64,000 nucleotides of DNA from Streptomyces sp. NBC_00287 (GTDB lineage Bacteria; Actinomycetota; Actinomycetes; Streptomycetales; Streptomycetaceae): the NCBI RefSeq assembly GCF_036173105.1, contig NZ_CP108053.1, forward strand, positions 7,378,001 through 7,442,000. Reading direction: 5' to 3'. The position numbers and the translations under genes are program-made. This document shows, piece after piece, positions 43,097 to 52,092 of this stretch. The first letter of the stretch is position 1. Each line of letters opens with the position of its first letter. The notes below the pieces were generated by a model. It was not told the origin of the DNA and ran no database searches. It saw only the letters and a program-made list of their open reading frames with translations.

Positions 43097-44188
43097 TTGA
43101 CTTCCACTTCTGTGTTCTCCGCCCTCGCTCCCTACGGCTGGGACGACGCCTGGGCGGAGGAGTTCCTCCCCTACGACGCCGAAGGGCTGCTGCCCGGCCG
43201 CGTCATCCGTGTCGACCGCGGGCAGTGCGACGTCGTCACCGCCGACGGGGTGCTGCGCGCCGACACCGCCTTCGTCACCCCGAACGACCCGATGCGGGTC
43301 GTGTGCACCGGTGACTGGGTCGCGGTCGAACCCGCGGGCAACCCGCGCTACGTACGGACGTATCTGCCGCGCCGTACCGCCTTTGTACGCTCCACCTCCT
43401 CCCAGCGGTCCGAGGGGCAGATCCTCGCGGCCAACGTCGACCACGCCGTCGTCGCCGTGTCGCTCGCCGTCGAACTCGACCTCGGACGGATCGAACGCTT
43501 CCTGGCGCTCGCCTGGGAATCGGGCGCGCAGCCCGTGGTCGTGCTCACCAAGGCGGATCTCGTGCCGGACGCGGTGACGCTCTCGCATCTCGTGGAGGAC
43601 GTCGAGACGACGGCGCCCGGTGTGCCGGTGCTGACGGTCAGCGCCCATCTCGAGGAGGGGCTCGATGTTCTCTCCGCGGTCGTCGGGGGCGGTACGTCCG
43701 TGCTGCTCGGGCAGTCCGGCGCGGGCAAGTCGACCCTCGCGAACGCGTTGCTCGGCGCGGAGGTCATGGACGTACAGGCCATCCGTGACGTCGACGGCAA
43801 GGGGCGGCACACGACCACCACGCGGAATCTGCTGGCGCTGCCGGGCGGGGGTGTCCTGATCGACACACCCGGTCTGCGGGGCGTCGGGCTGTGGGACGCG
43901 GGGACCGGCGTCGGGCAGGTCTTCTCGGAGATCGAAGAGCTGTCCGCGCGCTGCCGCTTCCACGACTGCGCCCACGAGGCCGAGCCGGGGTGCGCGGTCC
44001 TCGCCGCGATCGACTCCGGGGAACTGCCCGAGCGGCGGCTCGACAGCTATCGGAAGCTGATGCGCGAGAACCAGCGCATCGTCGCCAAGACGGACGCCCG
44101 GCTGCGGGCCGAGATCAGGAAGGACTGGAAGCGGAAGGGGGCGCAGGGGAGAGCGGCGATGGAGGCGAAGCGCAACGGCTGGCGGTAG
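43097..44188 (+). CDS. rsgA: Ribosome small-subunit-dependent GTPase RsgA
   Basis: A 363-residue assembly GTPase for the 30S subunit. The N-terminal OB-fold (about 30-95) precedes the circularly permuted GTPase: G4-like TKAD, G1 GQSGAGKST, G3 DTPG in ILIDTPGLRGVG order, and the C-terminal zinc site CRFHDCAHEAEPGC. TTG 43097 is preceded by AAGGG 8 nt upstream. It is part of the transcript that starts with the 23-codon ORF. It is followed 58 bp later by the Ada/AlkA-type gene. Length is normal for the family. Confidence 0.93.
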   Translation: MTSTSVFSALAPYGWDDAWAEEFLPYDAEGLLPGRVIRVDRGQCDVVTADGVLRADTAFVTPNDPMRVVCTGDWVAVEPAGNPRYVRTYLPRRTAFVRSTSSQRSEGQILAANVDHAVVAVSLAVELDLGRIERFLALAWESGAQPVVVLTKADLVPDAVTLSHLVEDVETTAPGVPVLTVSAHLEEGLDVLSAVVGGGTSVLLGQSGAGKSTLANALLGAEVMDVQAIRDVDGKGRHTTTTRNLLALPGGGVLIDTPGLRGVGLWDAGTGVGQVFSEIEELSARCRFHDCAHEAEPGCAVLAAIDSGELPERRLDSYRKLMRENQRIVAKTDARLRAEIRKDWKRKGAQGRAAMEAKRNGWR

Positions 44189-44245
44189 GGCTCGCTGTCC
44201 GAATCCCGCTAGCACCAGTTCTCGGCGTCGTCGAGACTGGATGGC

Positions 44246-45601
44246 GTGATGGACGAAGACAGCAGGTACGAAGCCGTGCGCAGCCGGGACGCCCGGTTCG
44301 ACGGGGAGTTCTTCTTCGCCGTCGAGACCACCGGGATCTACTGCCGCCCCAGCTGCCCGGCCGTCACGCCGAAGCGGCGCAACGTCCACTTCTTCGCGAC
44401 GGCCGCCGCCGCGCAGGGCTCGGGATTCCGGGCCTGCCGGCGGTGCCGTCCCGACGCCGTGCCCGGGTCCGCGGAGTGGAATGTGCGGGCCGATGTCGTG
44501 GGCCGGGCCATGCGGCTGATCGGCGACGGTGTCGTCGACCGGGAGGGCGTCACCGGCCTCGCCGACCGGCTGGGCTACAGCGCCAGGCAGGTCCAGCGCC
44601 AGCTCACCGCCGAGCTCGGCGCCGGGCCCGTCGCCCTTGCCCGGGCCCAGCGCTCGCACACCGCACGGGTCCTGCTCCAGACCACGGAGCTGCCGGTCAC
44701 CCATATCGCCTTCGCGTCCGGGTTCGCCAGCGTGCGCCAGTTCAACGACACGATCCGCACCGTGTACGCCTCGACACCGAGCGAGCTGCGCGCCGCCGCA
44801 CCCCGCTCCCGCCGTACGGCCACCCCGACGGCCGGCGTCCCGCTCCGGCTCGCCTACCGGGGCCCGTACGCCTCCGCCGCCGTCTTCGACGTACTGGAGG
44901 CCGAGGCCGTCCCCGGCGTCGAGGAGGTGAGCGGCCCGGCCGGGCGCCGCACCTACCGGCGCACCCTGCGGCTGCCGTACGGCAGTGGGATCGCCGCCGT
45001 CGAGGAGCGGCCGTGCGGGTGGCTCGACGCCCGGCTCCACCTCACCGACCTGCGGGATCTGACCACTGCTGTGCAGCGGCTGCGACGGCTGTTCGACCTG
45101 GACGCCGACCCCTACGCCGTCGACGAGCGGCTCGGCGCCGACGTCCGGCTCGGCCCGCTGGTCGCCGCACGCCCGGGGCTCCGGTCGCCCGGTGCCGCCG
45201 ACCCCGAGGAACTCGCCGTACGGGCGCTGGTGGGGCCCGTCGGTGCCGAGCGGCTGGTGCGGCGGTACGGCAAGGCCCTGGACGCGCCCTGCGGGAGCCT
45301 CACCCACCTCTTCCCGGAACCGGCCGTCCTCGCCGAGGCCGAGCCGCACGGCACCCTGGGCGCGCTCACCGCCGCCCTCGCCGACGGCGCCGTACGCCTG
45401 GACCCGGGCGCCGACCGGGACGACGCCGAACAGGCACTGCTCGCCCTGCCCGGGCTGGATGCCCGTACCGTCGCCGTCGTGCGCACCCGCGCCCTCGGCG
45501 ACCCGGATGTCGCGCCGCCCGGCGTCGACGTCCCCGACAGCTGGCGCCCCTGGCGCTCATACGCCCTGCAACACCTGCGCGCAGCAGGGGAGTTGGAGTA
45601 A
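44246..45601 (+). CDS. Ada/AlkA fusion: methyl-sensing regulator and 3-methyladenine DNA glycosylase
   Basis: A 451-residue bifunctional alkylation-repair protein. The Ada Zn domain (about 5-75) carries C33, C37, C64 and C67 (GIYCRPSCPA, ACRRCRPD); the first is the methyl-acceptor in Ada. An AraC-type HTH (about 80-175; GLADRLGYSARQVQRQL, AFASGFASVRQFNDTIR) follows, then an AlkA N-terminal domain and a HhH-GPD glycosylase (about 290-440; LPGLDARTVAVVRTRALGDPD). Sequential Ada-HTH-AlkA fusions are known in Actinobacteria. It is predicted to induce alkylation-repair genes and excise 3-methyladenine. The start is GTG 44246 or ATG 44249. The ogt gene begins 2 nt after the stop. Confidence 0.9.
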   Translation: MMDEDSRYEAVRSRDARFDGEFFFAVETTGIYCRPSCPAVTPKRRNVHFFATAAAAQGSGFRACRRCRPDAVPGSAEWNVRADVVGRAMRLIGDGVVDREGVTGLADRLGYSARQVQRQLTAELGAGPVALARAQRSHTARVLLQTTELPVTHIAFASGFASVRQFNDTIRTVYASTPSELRAAAPRSRRTATPTAGVPLRLAYRGPYASAAVFDVLEAEAVPGVEEVSGPAGRRTYRRTLRLPYGSGIAAVEERPCGWLDARLHLTDLRDLTTAVQRLRRLFDLDADPYAVDERLGADVRLGPLVAARPGLRSPGAADPEELAVRALVGPVGAERLVRRYGKALDAPCGSLTHLFPEPAVLAEAEPHGTLGALTAALADGAVRLDPGADRDDAEQALLALPGLDARTVAVVRTRALGDPDVAPPGVDVPDSWRPWRSYALQHLRAAGELE

Positions 45602-45603
45602 TC

Positions 45604-46089
45604 GTGACCATCCACTGGACTTCCCTCGACAGCCCCGTCGGTCGGCTTCTGCTCACCGCCGACCCGGAGACCGGCGCCCTGACCTCGCTGTCCGTGCCCG
45701 GGCAGAAGGGCGGCCGCAGTGTCCAGGACGGCTGGCGGCACGAGCCCGGCGCCTTCCGGGACGCCGAGGAGCAGCTCGCCGCCTACTTCGCCGGGGAGCT
45801 GAAGGAGTTCCGGCTGCCGCTGCGCGCCGAGGGCACCGAGTTCCGCGAGAAGGTGTGGAACGCCCTCGACACCGTGCCCTTCGGCGCGACCACCACGTAC
45901 GGCGAGATCGCCGCGCGAATCGGTGCCTCCCGGGCCGCCGTCCGGGCGGTCGGCGGCGCGATCGGCGCCAATCCGCTGCTGATCGTCCGCCCCTGCCACC
46001 GAGTGATCGGCGCGGACGGCGCCCTCGCCGGCTATGCGGGCGGCCTGGAACGCAAGACGACCCTGCTGACGCTCGAAGGGGCCCTCTAG
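45604..46089 (+). CDS. ogt: Methylated-DNA--protein-cysteine methyltransferase
   Basis: A 161-residue O6-alkylguanine transferase. The active-site PCHRVIG (Cys in the C-terminal third), FREKVWNALDTVPFGATTTY and the helix-turn-helix RAVGGAIGANP are present. It acts once per protein, taking the alkyl group on its Cys. GTG 45604 follows the AlkA stop by 2 nt, so translation is likely coupled and the two repair activities are induced together. Its 3' end overlaps the opposing F420-type gene by 4 nt. Confidence 0.93.
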   Translation: MTIHWTSLDSPVGRLLLTADPETGALTSLSVPGQKGGRSVQDGWRHEPGAFRDAEEQLAAYFAGELKEFRLPLRAEGTEFREKVWNALDTVPFGATTTYGEIAARIGASRAAVRAVGGAIGANPLLIVRPCHRVIGADGALAGYAGGLERKTTLLTLEGAL

Positions 46090-46454
46090 TCCTCCAGCCC
46101 CCAGCTGTGGATCCACGTGGGACGGATGCGGATCGTCTCCTCGCTGAAGTGCGGGCCCAGCTCGTTCGGGCCCGTCAGCAGCTCCGCCTCACCCCGGATC
46201 TCGACCCCCCGCACCTTCCACGGCCGCACACTGACCTGATCGTCGACGACCAGCGCGACCTTCGGGTTCTTCTGGAGATTGCGCCACTTCTTGGTGGTGC
46301 CCATCGCGCGGCCGCCGATGAGGATCGTGCCGTCGTCCTGCGGGAAGAAGCCGACCGGGTTGGCCTGCGGCTGTCCGTTCGGGTCGACGGTGGCCAGCCG
46401 TCCCAGCCGCTGCGTCTTCAGATACGCGCGCTCGGCCTCGCTGAATTCGCTCAT
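46086..46454 (-). CDS. PPOX-class F420-dependent oxidoreductase
   Basis: A 122-residue split-barrel flavin/F420-binding protein. It has the usual RLGRLATVDPNGQPQANPVG strand, GGRAMGTTKKWRNLQKNPKV and a C-terminal PTWIHSWGLED. Such proteins reduce biliverdin-like or quinone-like substrates with F420H2; the substrate is not known. ATG 46454 (MSEFSEAERAYL) was chosen as the family start. Single-gene unit. Confidence 0.85.
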   Translation of the reverse strand: MSEFSEAERAYLKTQRLGRLATVDPNGQPQANPVGFFPQDDGTILIGGRAMGTTKKWRNLQKNPKVALVVDDQVSVRPWKVRGVEIRGEAELLTGPNELGPHFSEETIRIRPTWIHSWGLED

Positions 46455-46520
46455 GCGGCCAGCCAAGCACGGCCGCCCGTTCCCCACATCGGATACGCGC
46501 CGTAGGTCCCCGGCCCTACG

Positions 46521-47003
46521 TCACCCCCAGATCACCACGCCCAACCACGCCGCCGCGATCAGCTGGCAGGTGAACAGCTCCGCCAGCACGCTGGAGCCGC
46601 CCGAGTGCATCGCCGTGCGCAGGGCCGCCCTTGCCTGCGCGTGCCGGCCGAGGCGGAGGCGTTCCTCCAGGTAGATGCCGGCCATGAAACCGGGGATCGC
46701 GCCGACCACGGGTATCAGGAAGAAGCCCAGAAACGACCCCACACCGGCGTACACACCCATCCGGCGGGTGGCGCCGCTCGCGCGCAGCCGTCGCGGCGGC
46801 AGGGCCCAGCGGACCACCTGGGAGAGGAACAGCGCGACCGTCGCCCCGACGAGCAGCCACCAGGCCTCGGCGCGAGGATCCTTCAGCGCCCACCACATGA
46901 CCGCGGCCCACACCAGCCAGGACCCCGGTACGCCGGGCACCAGTACTCCGCACAGGCCGAGCAGGATGACCATCCCGACCAGCAGGAGATCCCACACTCC
47001 CAT
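46521..47003 (-). CDS. DUF456 membrane protein
   Basis: A 160-residue integral membrane protein with about four TM segments (LLLVGMVILLGLCGVLVPGV, WWLLVGATVALFLSQVV, GVYAGVGSFLGFFLIPVVGA, and a final LIAAAWLGVVIWG). The GAIPGFMAGIYLEER stretch is characteristic of DUF456. No known activity. Start ATG 47003 directly precedes the first membrane segment. Confidence 0.85.
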   Translation of the reverse strand: MGVWDLLLVGMVILLGLCGVLVPGVPGSWLVWAAVMWWALKDPRAEAWWLLVGATVALFLSQVVRWALPPRRLRASGATRRMGVYAGVGSFLGFFLIPVVGAIPGFMAGIYLEERLRLGRHAQARAALRTAMHSGGSSVLAELFTCQLIAAAWLGVVIWG

Positions 47004-47039
47004 CTGACCAGAGTGCCGGAGCCCGGATGAACCCGCAGA

Positions 47040-48023
47040 TCAGCGCTCGCGAGCCACCCAGCCGCGCTCATATGCGTGCCAACCGAGCTGGAGCCGGGTC
47101 GTCACGCCGGTCAGCTCCATCAGCCGCTTCACCCGGCGCTGCACGGTCCGCAGCCCCAGGTCGAGCTGTTTGGCCACGCTCGCGTCGGTCAGCCCGGCCA
47201 GCAGCAGGGAGAGGACCTCCAGGTCGGTGGCGTCGGGCCCGTCCGGTTCCTGCTCGCTCACCCCGGACGTCCCGAGCTTCAACGGCAGCGCGTCCCGCCA
47301 CACCGACTCGAAGAGCCCGGAGATCAGCTCCAGCAGCCCGCTCGCGTGCACGACCAGCGCTGCCGGTTCCGCGGTGTGCGAGACGAGCGGCACCAGGGCG
47401 AGCGTGCCGTCGGCGACCACCAGCTTGGTCGGCACCCGGTCCACCACCCGCACCTGCTCGTCCCGGCCGAGCGCGGCGGCCAGCTCGCTGATCCCGTGCG
47501 GCAGGTCGAACACCGAGCGCTCGACGACGACCCGGTAGCGCACCCCGCGGTCGGCGGCCCGCTCCTCGGCATCGTTGTCCATCCCGGACACCACGACCGG
47601 ATTGCCGGTGACCAGGGCGCACACCTCCTGGCTCGCGCCGAGCTGGATCTGCAGAAAGCGCTGGGCGACCGCGTCCGCGCCGATCACCACCTCCACCAGA
47701 TCGTGTACGGCGGGTTCGGTGGCGCTCGCCCGGTACTCCTCGGCGAGCAGCGCGGCCGCCAGTTCCGCCTTCTCCAGCTCGTGCCGCTGCTGGGCGAGCA
47801 GCGCCCCGAGCGCCACCCCGGGCGGCGCCGCGACCCAGCGCCCCGGGCGCGCCGAGGACTGGGCGGCGAGCCCGTGCCGCTCCAGCCGGCGCAGGGCGCG
47901 CTCGGTGTCCCCTTCGCCGAGCGTCAGCCGCCGCGCGAGATCGGAGACGTCCGCCGCGCCGACCGACACCAGCGCCCTGTACGCCGACTCGTGCGTCTCG
48001 TCCAGACCTATCGCTGCCAGCAT
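47040..48023 (-). CDS. TrmB/LuxR-type transcriptional regulator
   Basis: A 327-residue regulator. An N-terminal TrmB-like winged helix (about 5-65; ETHESAYRALVSVGAADVSD, LARRLTLGEGDTERALRRLE) leads to a central sensor-like region (about 100-230) and a C-terminal LuxR-type HTH (about 250-320; LEVLSLLLAGLTDASVAKQL, LRTVQRRVKRLMELTGV). ATG 48023 (MLAAIG) has GGGAGAG upstream; ATG 48071 lacks a site. Regulators of this fusion type are frequent next to S8 proteases in Streptomyces. Divergent from the subtilase, with a 24-bp palindrome in between. Confidence 0.8.
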   Translation of the reverse strand: MLAAIGLDETHESAYRALVSVGAADVSDLARRLTLGEGDTERALRRLERHGLAAQSSARPGRWVAAPPGVALGALLAQQRHELEKAELAAALLAEEYRASATEPAVHDLVEVVIGADAVAQRFLQIQLGASQEVCALVTGNPVVVSGMDNDAEERAADRGVRYRVVVERSVFDLPHGISELAAALGRDEQVRVVDRVPTKLVVADGTLALVPLVSHTAEPAALVVHASGLLELISGLFESVWRDALPLKLGTSGVSEQEPDGPDATDLEVLSLLLAGLTDASVAKQLDLGLRTVQRRVKRLMELTGVTTRLQLGWHAYERGWVARER

Positions 48024-48185
48024 CGCTCTCCCAGCTCTTCCGGCTCTGCCAGATCCCGCAAGGAGCTCCATGGCGGGAAACGGCCACGGCGGAAAACCGC
48101 CTCGGCACATCATCGCCGTACCGCCCGCCCCTCTGCCAAGGTGACGCCACCGCAGCATCAACCACCGCCCGCAATGCCCGACTTG

Positions 48186-48209
48186 GGCCTAAGCGACCCC
48201 GCTTTGGCC
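48186..48209. promoter_or_regulatory. Palindrome in the regulator-subtilase intergenic region
   Basis: GGCCTAAGCG (48186-48195) and CGCTTTGGCC (48200-48209) pair with one mismatch around ACCC. It ends 47 nt before the subtilase TTG, close to the expected core promoter. Candidate operator of the divergent TrmB/LuxR regulator. Confidence 0.5.
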
Positions 48210-48256
48210 TGCGCGTTTCGCGTCCGGGTGCGCGGCAGCACCGGAAGAAGGCGACC

Positions 48257-51200
48257 TTGGGGAGAGCGATACCGAGGACGGTTCTCGGGGCGGCGACCGC
48301 CGCCGTCCTGGCCGTCACGACAGCCGTACCCACGCACGCGGCCGACGACGGGCCCACCGCGCCGACCGGCAGCCGGGCCGCCTCCGGGGCGGGGTCCGTC
48401 GTCACCCTCGTCACCGGCGACCGGGTCCTCGTCACGAAGGACGGGGCCGTTGCCCTGCCGGACAGCGACGGCCGGACCCCCTTCACCCAGACCCGCCAGT
48501 CGGGCGACGACCTGTACGTCTACCCCGAGAGCGCCGTCGAGGCCCTCGCCGCGGGCCGGGTCGACGAGGAACTGTTCAATGTCACCGGCCTGGTCCGCCA
48601 GGGCTACGACGACGCGCACCGCGACACGCTTCCGCTGATCGCCACCTACGAAGGCGCCGTGCCGCGCTCCGCCCCGCGCGGCGCCGAACGCGGCCTCGCC
48701 CTCGACGCCATCGACGGCGTCGCCCTGGAGGCCGACAAGGACAAGGCCGCCGATTTCTGGGCCGAGGTCACCAAGTCCCGCGGCCCGGTGGAGAAGCTGT
48801 GGCTCGACGCCAAGGTCGAGGCCACGCTGGACCGTTCGACGCGGCAGGTGAACGCTCCCGAGGCCTGGGCCGCCGGTTACGACGGCGAGGGCACCAAGGT
48901 CGCCGTCCTGGACACCGGTGTGGACGCCGAACACCCCGATCTCAAGGGCCGGATCGCCGCGTCGAAGAACTTCACCGACGCCGAGGACGCGGCCGATCGC
49001 GACGGCCACGGCACCCACACCACCTCCACCGTCGGCGGCACGGGCGCGGCGAGCGACGGCAGGAAGAAGGGCGTCGCGCCCGGCGCTGAGCTGCTCAACG
49101 GCAAGGTCCTCAACGACTACGGCTACGGCGAGACCTCCTGGATCATCGCCGGTATGCAGTGGGCGGTCGACGAGGGCGCCGACGTGGTCTCCATGAGCCT
49201 CGGCAACCCCGCCCGCACCGACTGCTCCGACCCGATGGCCCAGGCGGCCGAGGAACTCGCGAAGCAGAGCGAGAACACCCTCTTCGTCATCGCCGCGGGC
49301 AACACCGGACCCGGCAACAACACGGTCTCGTCCCCGGGTTGCGCCCCCAGCGTGCTCACCGTCGGCGCCGTCGACCGCGACGACTCCACGGCCTCCTTCT
49401 CCAGCCGCGGCCCCGTCTACGGCGCCCACACCCTCAAGCCCGAGATCACCGCCCCGGGCGTCGGCATCTCCGCCGCCAACGCGGGCGGACGGGGTGTCTA
49501 CGCGTACCAATCCATGAGCGGTACGTCGATGGCGACCCCGCATGTCGCGGGCGCGGCCGCCATCGTTAAGCAACGGCGTCCCGACTGGAGCGCGGAGCGG
49601 ATCAAGGCGGCCCTCGTCTCCTCCGCCGAGACCGGCATCCCCGGCGACGTTCGCGAGACCGGCGGCGGACGCCTGGACGTGCGGGCCGCCACGGAACAGA
49701 CGGTCCTGGGCGCACCCGCCGTGCAGGCCGGCACCTTCAACTGGCCGCAGGACGCGAGCGACCGCACGACGGTCACCGTCCCCTACACCAACACCTCCGA
49801 CGAGCCGGTGAAGTTGAGACTCTCGGTGACCGGCGTCACCGGCAACGACGGCTCCGCCGTTCGCTCGCCGCTCGCCCGCCTCACCGACCGGACGGTCACC
49901 GTCCCGGCCGGCGGTACCGCCGAGGTCCCGCTGACGATCGACCCGACGGCGACCCTCGCGCGCGCCCAGTACGGCGACCTCACCGGCCGGGTGCTCGCCA
50001 CGGCCGACGGGGTGAGCGTCTCCACACCGTTCTCGCTGTACGTCCAGCCCGAGACGGTGACCCTGCGCGTCAAGCTGATCGACCGGCTCGGCAAACCCGC
50101 CGACGGCTCCTCGTCACTCGACCTGATCGGCACCGACGACGCGAGCGGGGAGCGCCGCTTCAACGAGGGCGCCACGGACCAGACGTACCGCGTCCGCCCC
50201 GGCAGCTACTTCCTCTCCTCCTTCATCACGACCCCCGAAGGGACGCTGGTCAACTCCCTTGCCTACATGGCCCGTCCGCAGATCGAGGTACGCGACGACA
50301 CGACCGTCGTCCTCGACGCGCGCAAGGCGCACCGGCTCGCCGTCGACACCGACAAACCGTCCGAGGTCCGCAGCGCCACCCTCGGGTTCGCCCGTAGCTG
50401 GGACGACACCTGGCTGCACGCGGGCACGGCGGCGGGCGGCCGGACGGTGGGCGGCTACTACGCCTCGGTCGCCGGGCAGGCACGCGACGGCGACTTCGAG
50501 TTCGACAGCTTCTGGCGTGCTGCGGCTCCGCAGATCACCGAACTCGCCGTCATCGGCGGCCAGTCGCTGCACCCGACCACGGCCCACCTCGGCTCGGCCA
50601 ACCTCGACGGCACCGGACAGGCGGCCCTCGTGGACGCCAAGTCCGGTACGGCGGAGGAACTTTCGGGCGCGAAGGGGAAGATCGCGCTCGTTCATCTGCC
50701 GGACGGTGAAGGCGCCTCGGCGGTCGCGACGCGAGCAAAGACAGCCGGCGCCTTGGCCCTCCTCGTGTACCGCGACGCACCCGGCCGCTGGTACCCGTCG
50801 GTCGGCTTCGTGGGCGGCCCGCTGCCCGTACTCGCGGTGCCCACCGAGGAGGCGGCGGCCCTGCTCACGGCAGGGGATGTGCAACTGCGCTGGAAGGCCA
50901 CCGCCAAGAGCCCGTACGTCTACAGCCTCGCCTTCCCGGAGAGCGGCCCGATCCAGTCCGACCGCACCTATCGGGTGCGGGACACCCAACTGGCGGCGAC
51001 CAGGGCGACGTACAACTCGATGGCGGGCACCGACACCGACCACCTCGATCTGGAGTCCCTGACCCGTCCGAACGGACTTGCCGCCTACTTCGGCCAGTTG
51101 GACACCGTCCCCGCGCCCTTCACCCGCACCGAGTACCACACGCCCGGCGACACCGTCTGGCGGCAGGACGTCTCCAGCAGCTTCCCCTGGGGCGAGTCCA

Positions 51201-51940
51201 TGGTGGATCCGGCGCGCACCTACAAGAAGGGCGAGCACAGCGCCGAGGAGTGGTACGGCGGGATCCTCACGCCGGTCACCCCACTCGACGACAGCGGACG
51301 GCAGGCGCTCGCCGCCGAACGCCAGGGCGACCTGATCGGCGTCGCACCCGGGTTCTGGGGCGACAACGAGCACCAGGGAATCCAGGGCAGCTTCGGTGAC
51401 ATCGGTGGGATGGCGCTGAAGCGGAACGGGGAGTTGATCGGCGAAAGCCCGTATCCGTTCGGGGTGTTCGAGGTTCCGGCGGAGGAGGCGTCGTACGAAC
51501 TGACCCTGAACACGGCGAAGTTCGGCCAGCCGGCGAGGGTGTGGAAGCGTTCGACGACCACATCGACGACATGGTCCTTCCGCTCGGAGCTCGACGAGGA
51601 CGTGTACTCGCAGGGCATCCCGCTGCTGTTCCCGCGCTACGAGGTGCCGGAGGACGGGCTCAAGACGCTTCCGGCGGAGGACGGCCAGCGCGTATCCGTG
51701 ACAGCGACGGGCCACGCGGGATATGAGCCCGGTGAGTTGACCGAGGCGCGGTTCTCCTGGTCGTACGACGAGGGAGCGACCTGGACCGAGGCGCGGACCG
51801 TCCGGCGCGACGGTGGGTGGGAGGCGATCGTCGACCACAGCGGGGCGACAGGGAAGCGGGTCACACTCAGGGCGGAGTTGACCGACGCCAACGGCAACTC
51901 GGTCAGCCAGACCGTGATCCGCGCGTACGACGTGCGCTGA
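48257..51940 (+). CDS. Secreted subtilisin-family serine protease (S8), large
   Basis: A 1227-residue secreted protease. Signal peptide (1-28), N-terminal propeptide-like region (about 45-185), then the S8 domain (about 195-490) with the full triad: D219 in VAVLDTGVD, H251 in GHGTHTTS, S424 in GTSMATPHVAGAAA; oxyanion Asn in AAGNTGPGN. A long C-terminal region follows, including an Ig-like domain (about 495-600), a PA-type domain (about 770-880; GKIALVHLPDGEGAS, LLVYRD) and further beta domains. TTG 48257 is preceded by GAAGAAGG about 6 nt away and starts the signal peptide. Divergent regulator gene and palindrome suggest local control. Confidence 0.9.
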   Translation: MGRAIPRTVLGAATAAVLAVTTAVPTHAADDGPTAPTGSRAASGAGSVVTLVTGDRVLVTKDGAVALPDSDGRTPFTQTRQSGDDLYVYPESAVEALAAGRVDEELFNVTGLVRQGYDDAHRDTLPLIATYEGAVPRSAPRGAERGLALDAIDGVALEADKDKAADFWAEVTKSRGPVEKLWLDAKVEATLDRSTRQVNAPEAWAAGYDGEGTKVAVLDTGVDAEHPDLKGRIAASKNFTDAEDAADRDGHGTHTTSTVGGTGAASDGRKKGVAPGAELLNGKVLNDYGYGETSWIIAGMQWAVDEGADVVSMSLGNPARTDCSDPMAQAAEELAKQSENTLFVIAAGNTGPGNNTVSSPGCAPSVLTVGAVDRDDSTASFSSRGPVYGAHTLKPEITAPGVGISAANAGGRGVYAYQSMSGTSMATPHVAGAAAIVKQRRPDWSAERIKAALVSSAETGIPGDVRETGGGRLDVRAATEQTVLGAPAVQAGTFNWPQDASDRTTVTVPYTNTSDEPVKLRLSVTGVTGNDGSAVRSPLARLTDRTVTVPAGGTAEVPLTIDPTATLARAQYGDLTGRVLATADGVSVSTPFSLYVQPETVTLRVKLIDRLGKPADGSSSLDLIGTDDASGERRFNEGATDQTYRVRPGSYFLSSFITTPEGTLVNSLAYMARPQIEVRDDTTVVLDARKAHRLAVDTDKPSEVRSATLGFARSWDDTWLHAGTAAGGRTVGGYYASVAGQARDGDFEFDSFWRAAAPQITELAVIGGQSLHPTTAHLGSANLDGTGQAALVDAKSGTAEELSGAKGKIALVHLPDGEGASAVATRAKTAGALALLVYRDAPGRWYPSVGFVGGPLPVLAVPTEEAAALLTAGDVQLRWKATAKSPYVYSLAFPESGPIQSDRTYRVRDTQLAATRATYNSMAGTDTDHLDLESLTRPNGLAAYFGQLDTVPAPFTRTEYHTPGDTVWRQDVSSSFPWGESMVDPARTYKKGEHSAEEWYGGILTPVTPLDDSGRQALAAERQGDLIGVAPGFWGDNEHQGIQGSFGDIGGMALKRNGELIGESPYPFGVFEVPAEEASYELTLNTAKFGQPARVWKRSTTTSTTWSFRSELDEDVYSQGIPLLFPRYEVPEDGLKTLPAEDGQRVSVTATGHAGYEPGELTEARFSWSYDEGATWTEARTVRRDGGWEAIVDHSGATGKRVTLRAELTDANGNSVSQTVIRAYDVR

Positions 51941-51958
51941 CGGGTCACCGAGAGGTCG

Positions 51959-51994
51959 CCGGGCGGTTCTCCCGTGGGGGGTGGAACCGTCCGG
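51959..51994 (+). terminator. Terminator after the subtilase
   Basis: CCGGGCGGTTC (51959-51969) with GAACCGTCCGG (51984-51994), one G-U pair, 14-nt loop, 18 nt after the stop. Confidence 0.7.
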
Positions 51995-52092
51995 CGGCTC
52001 GTTTCTCCGGGTATCGCATCACCGTTCGATCCGTCACCCGATTTTCGGGATGCCCCGTTTTCATACGGCCCCTGAGGTGGACAATTAGGGGC

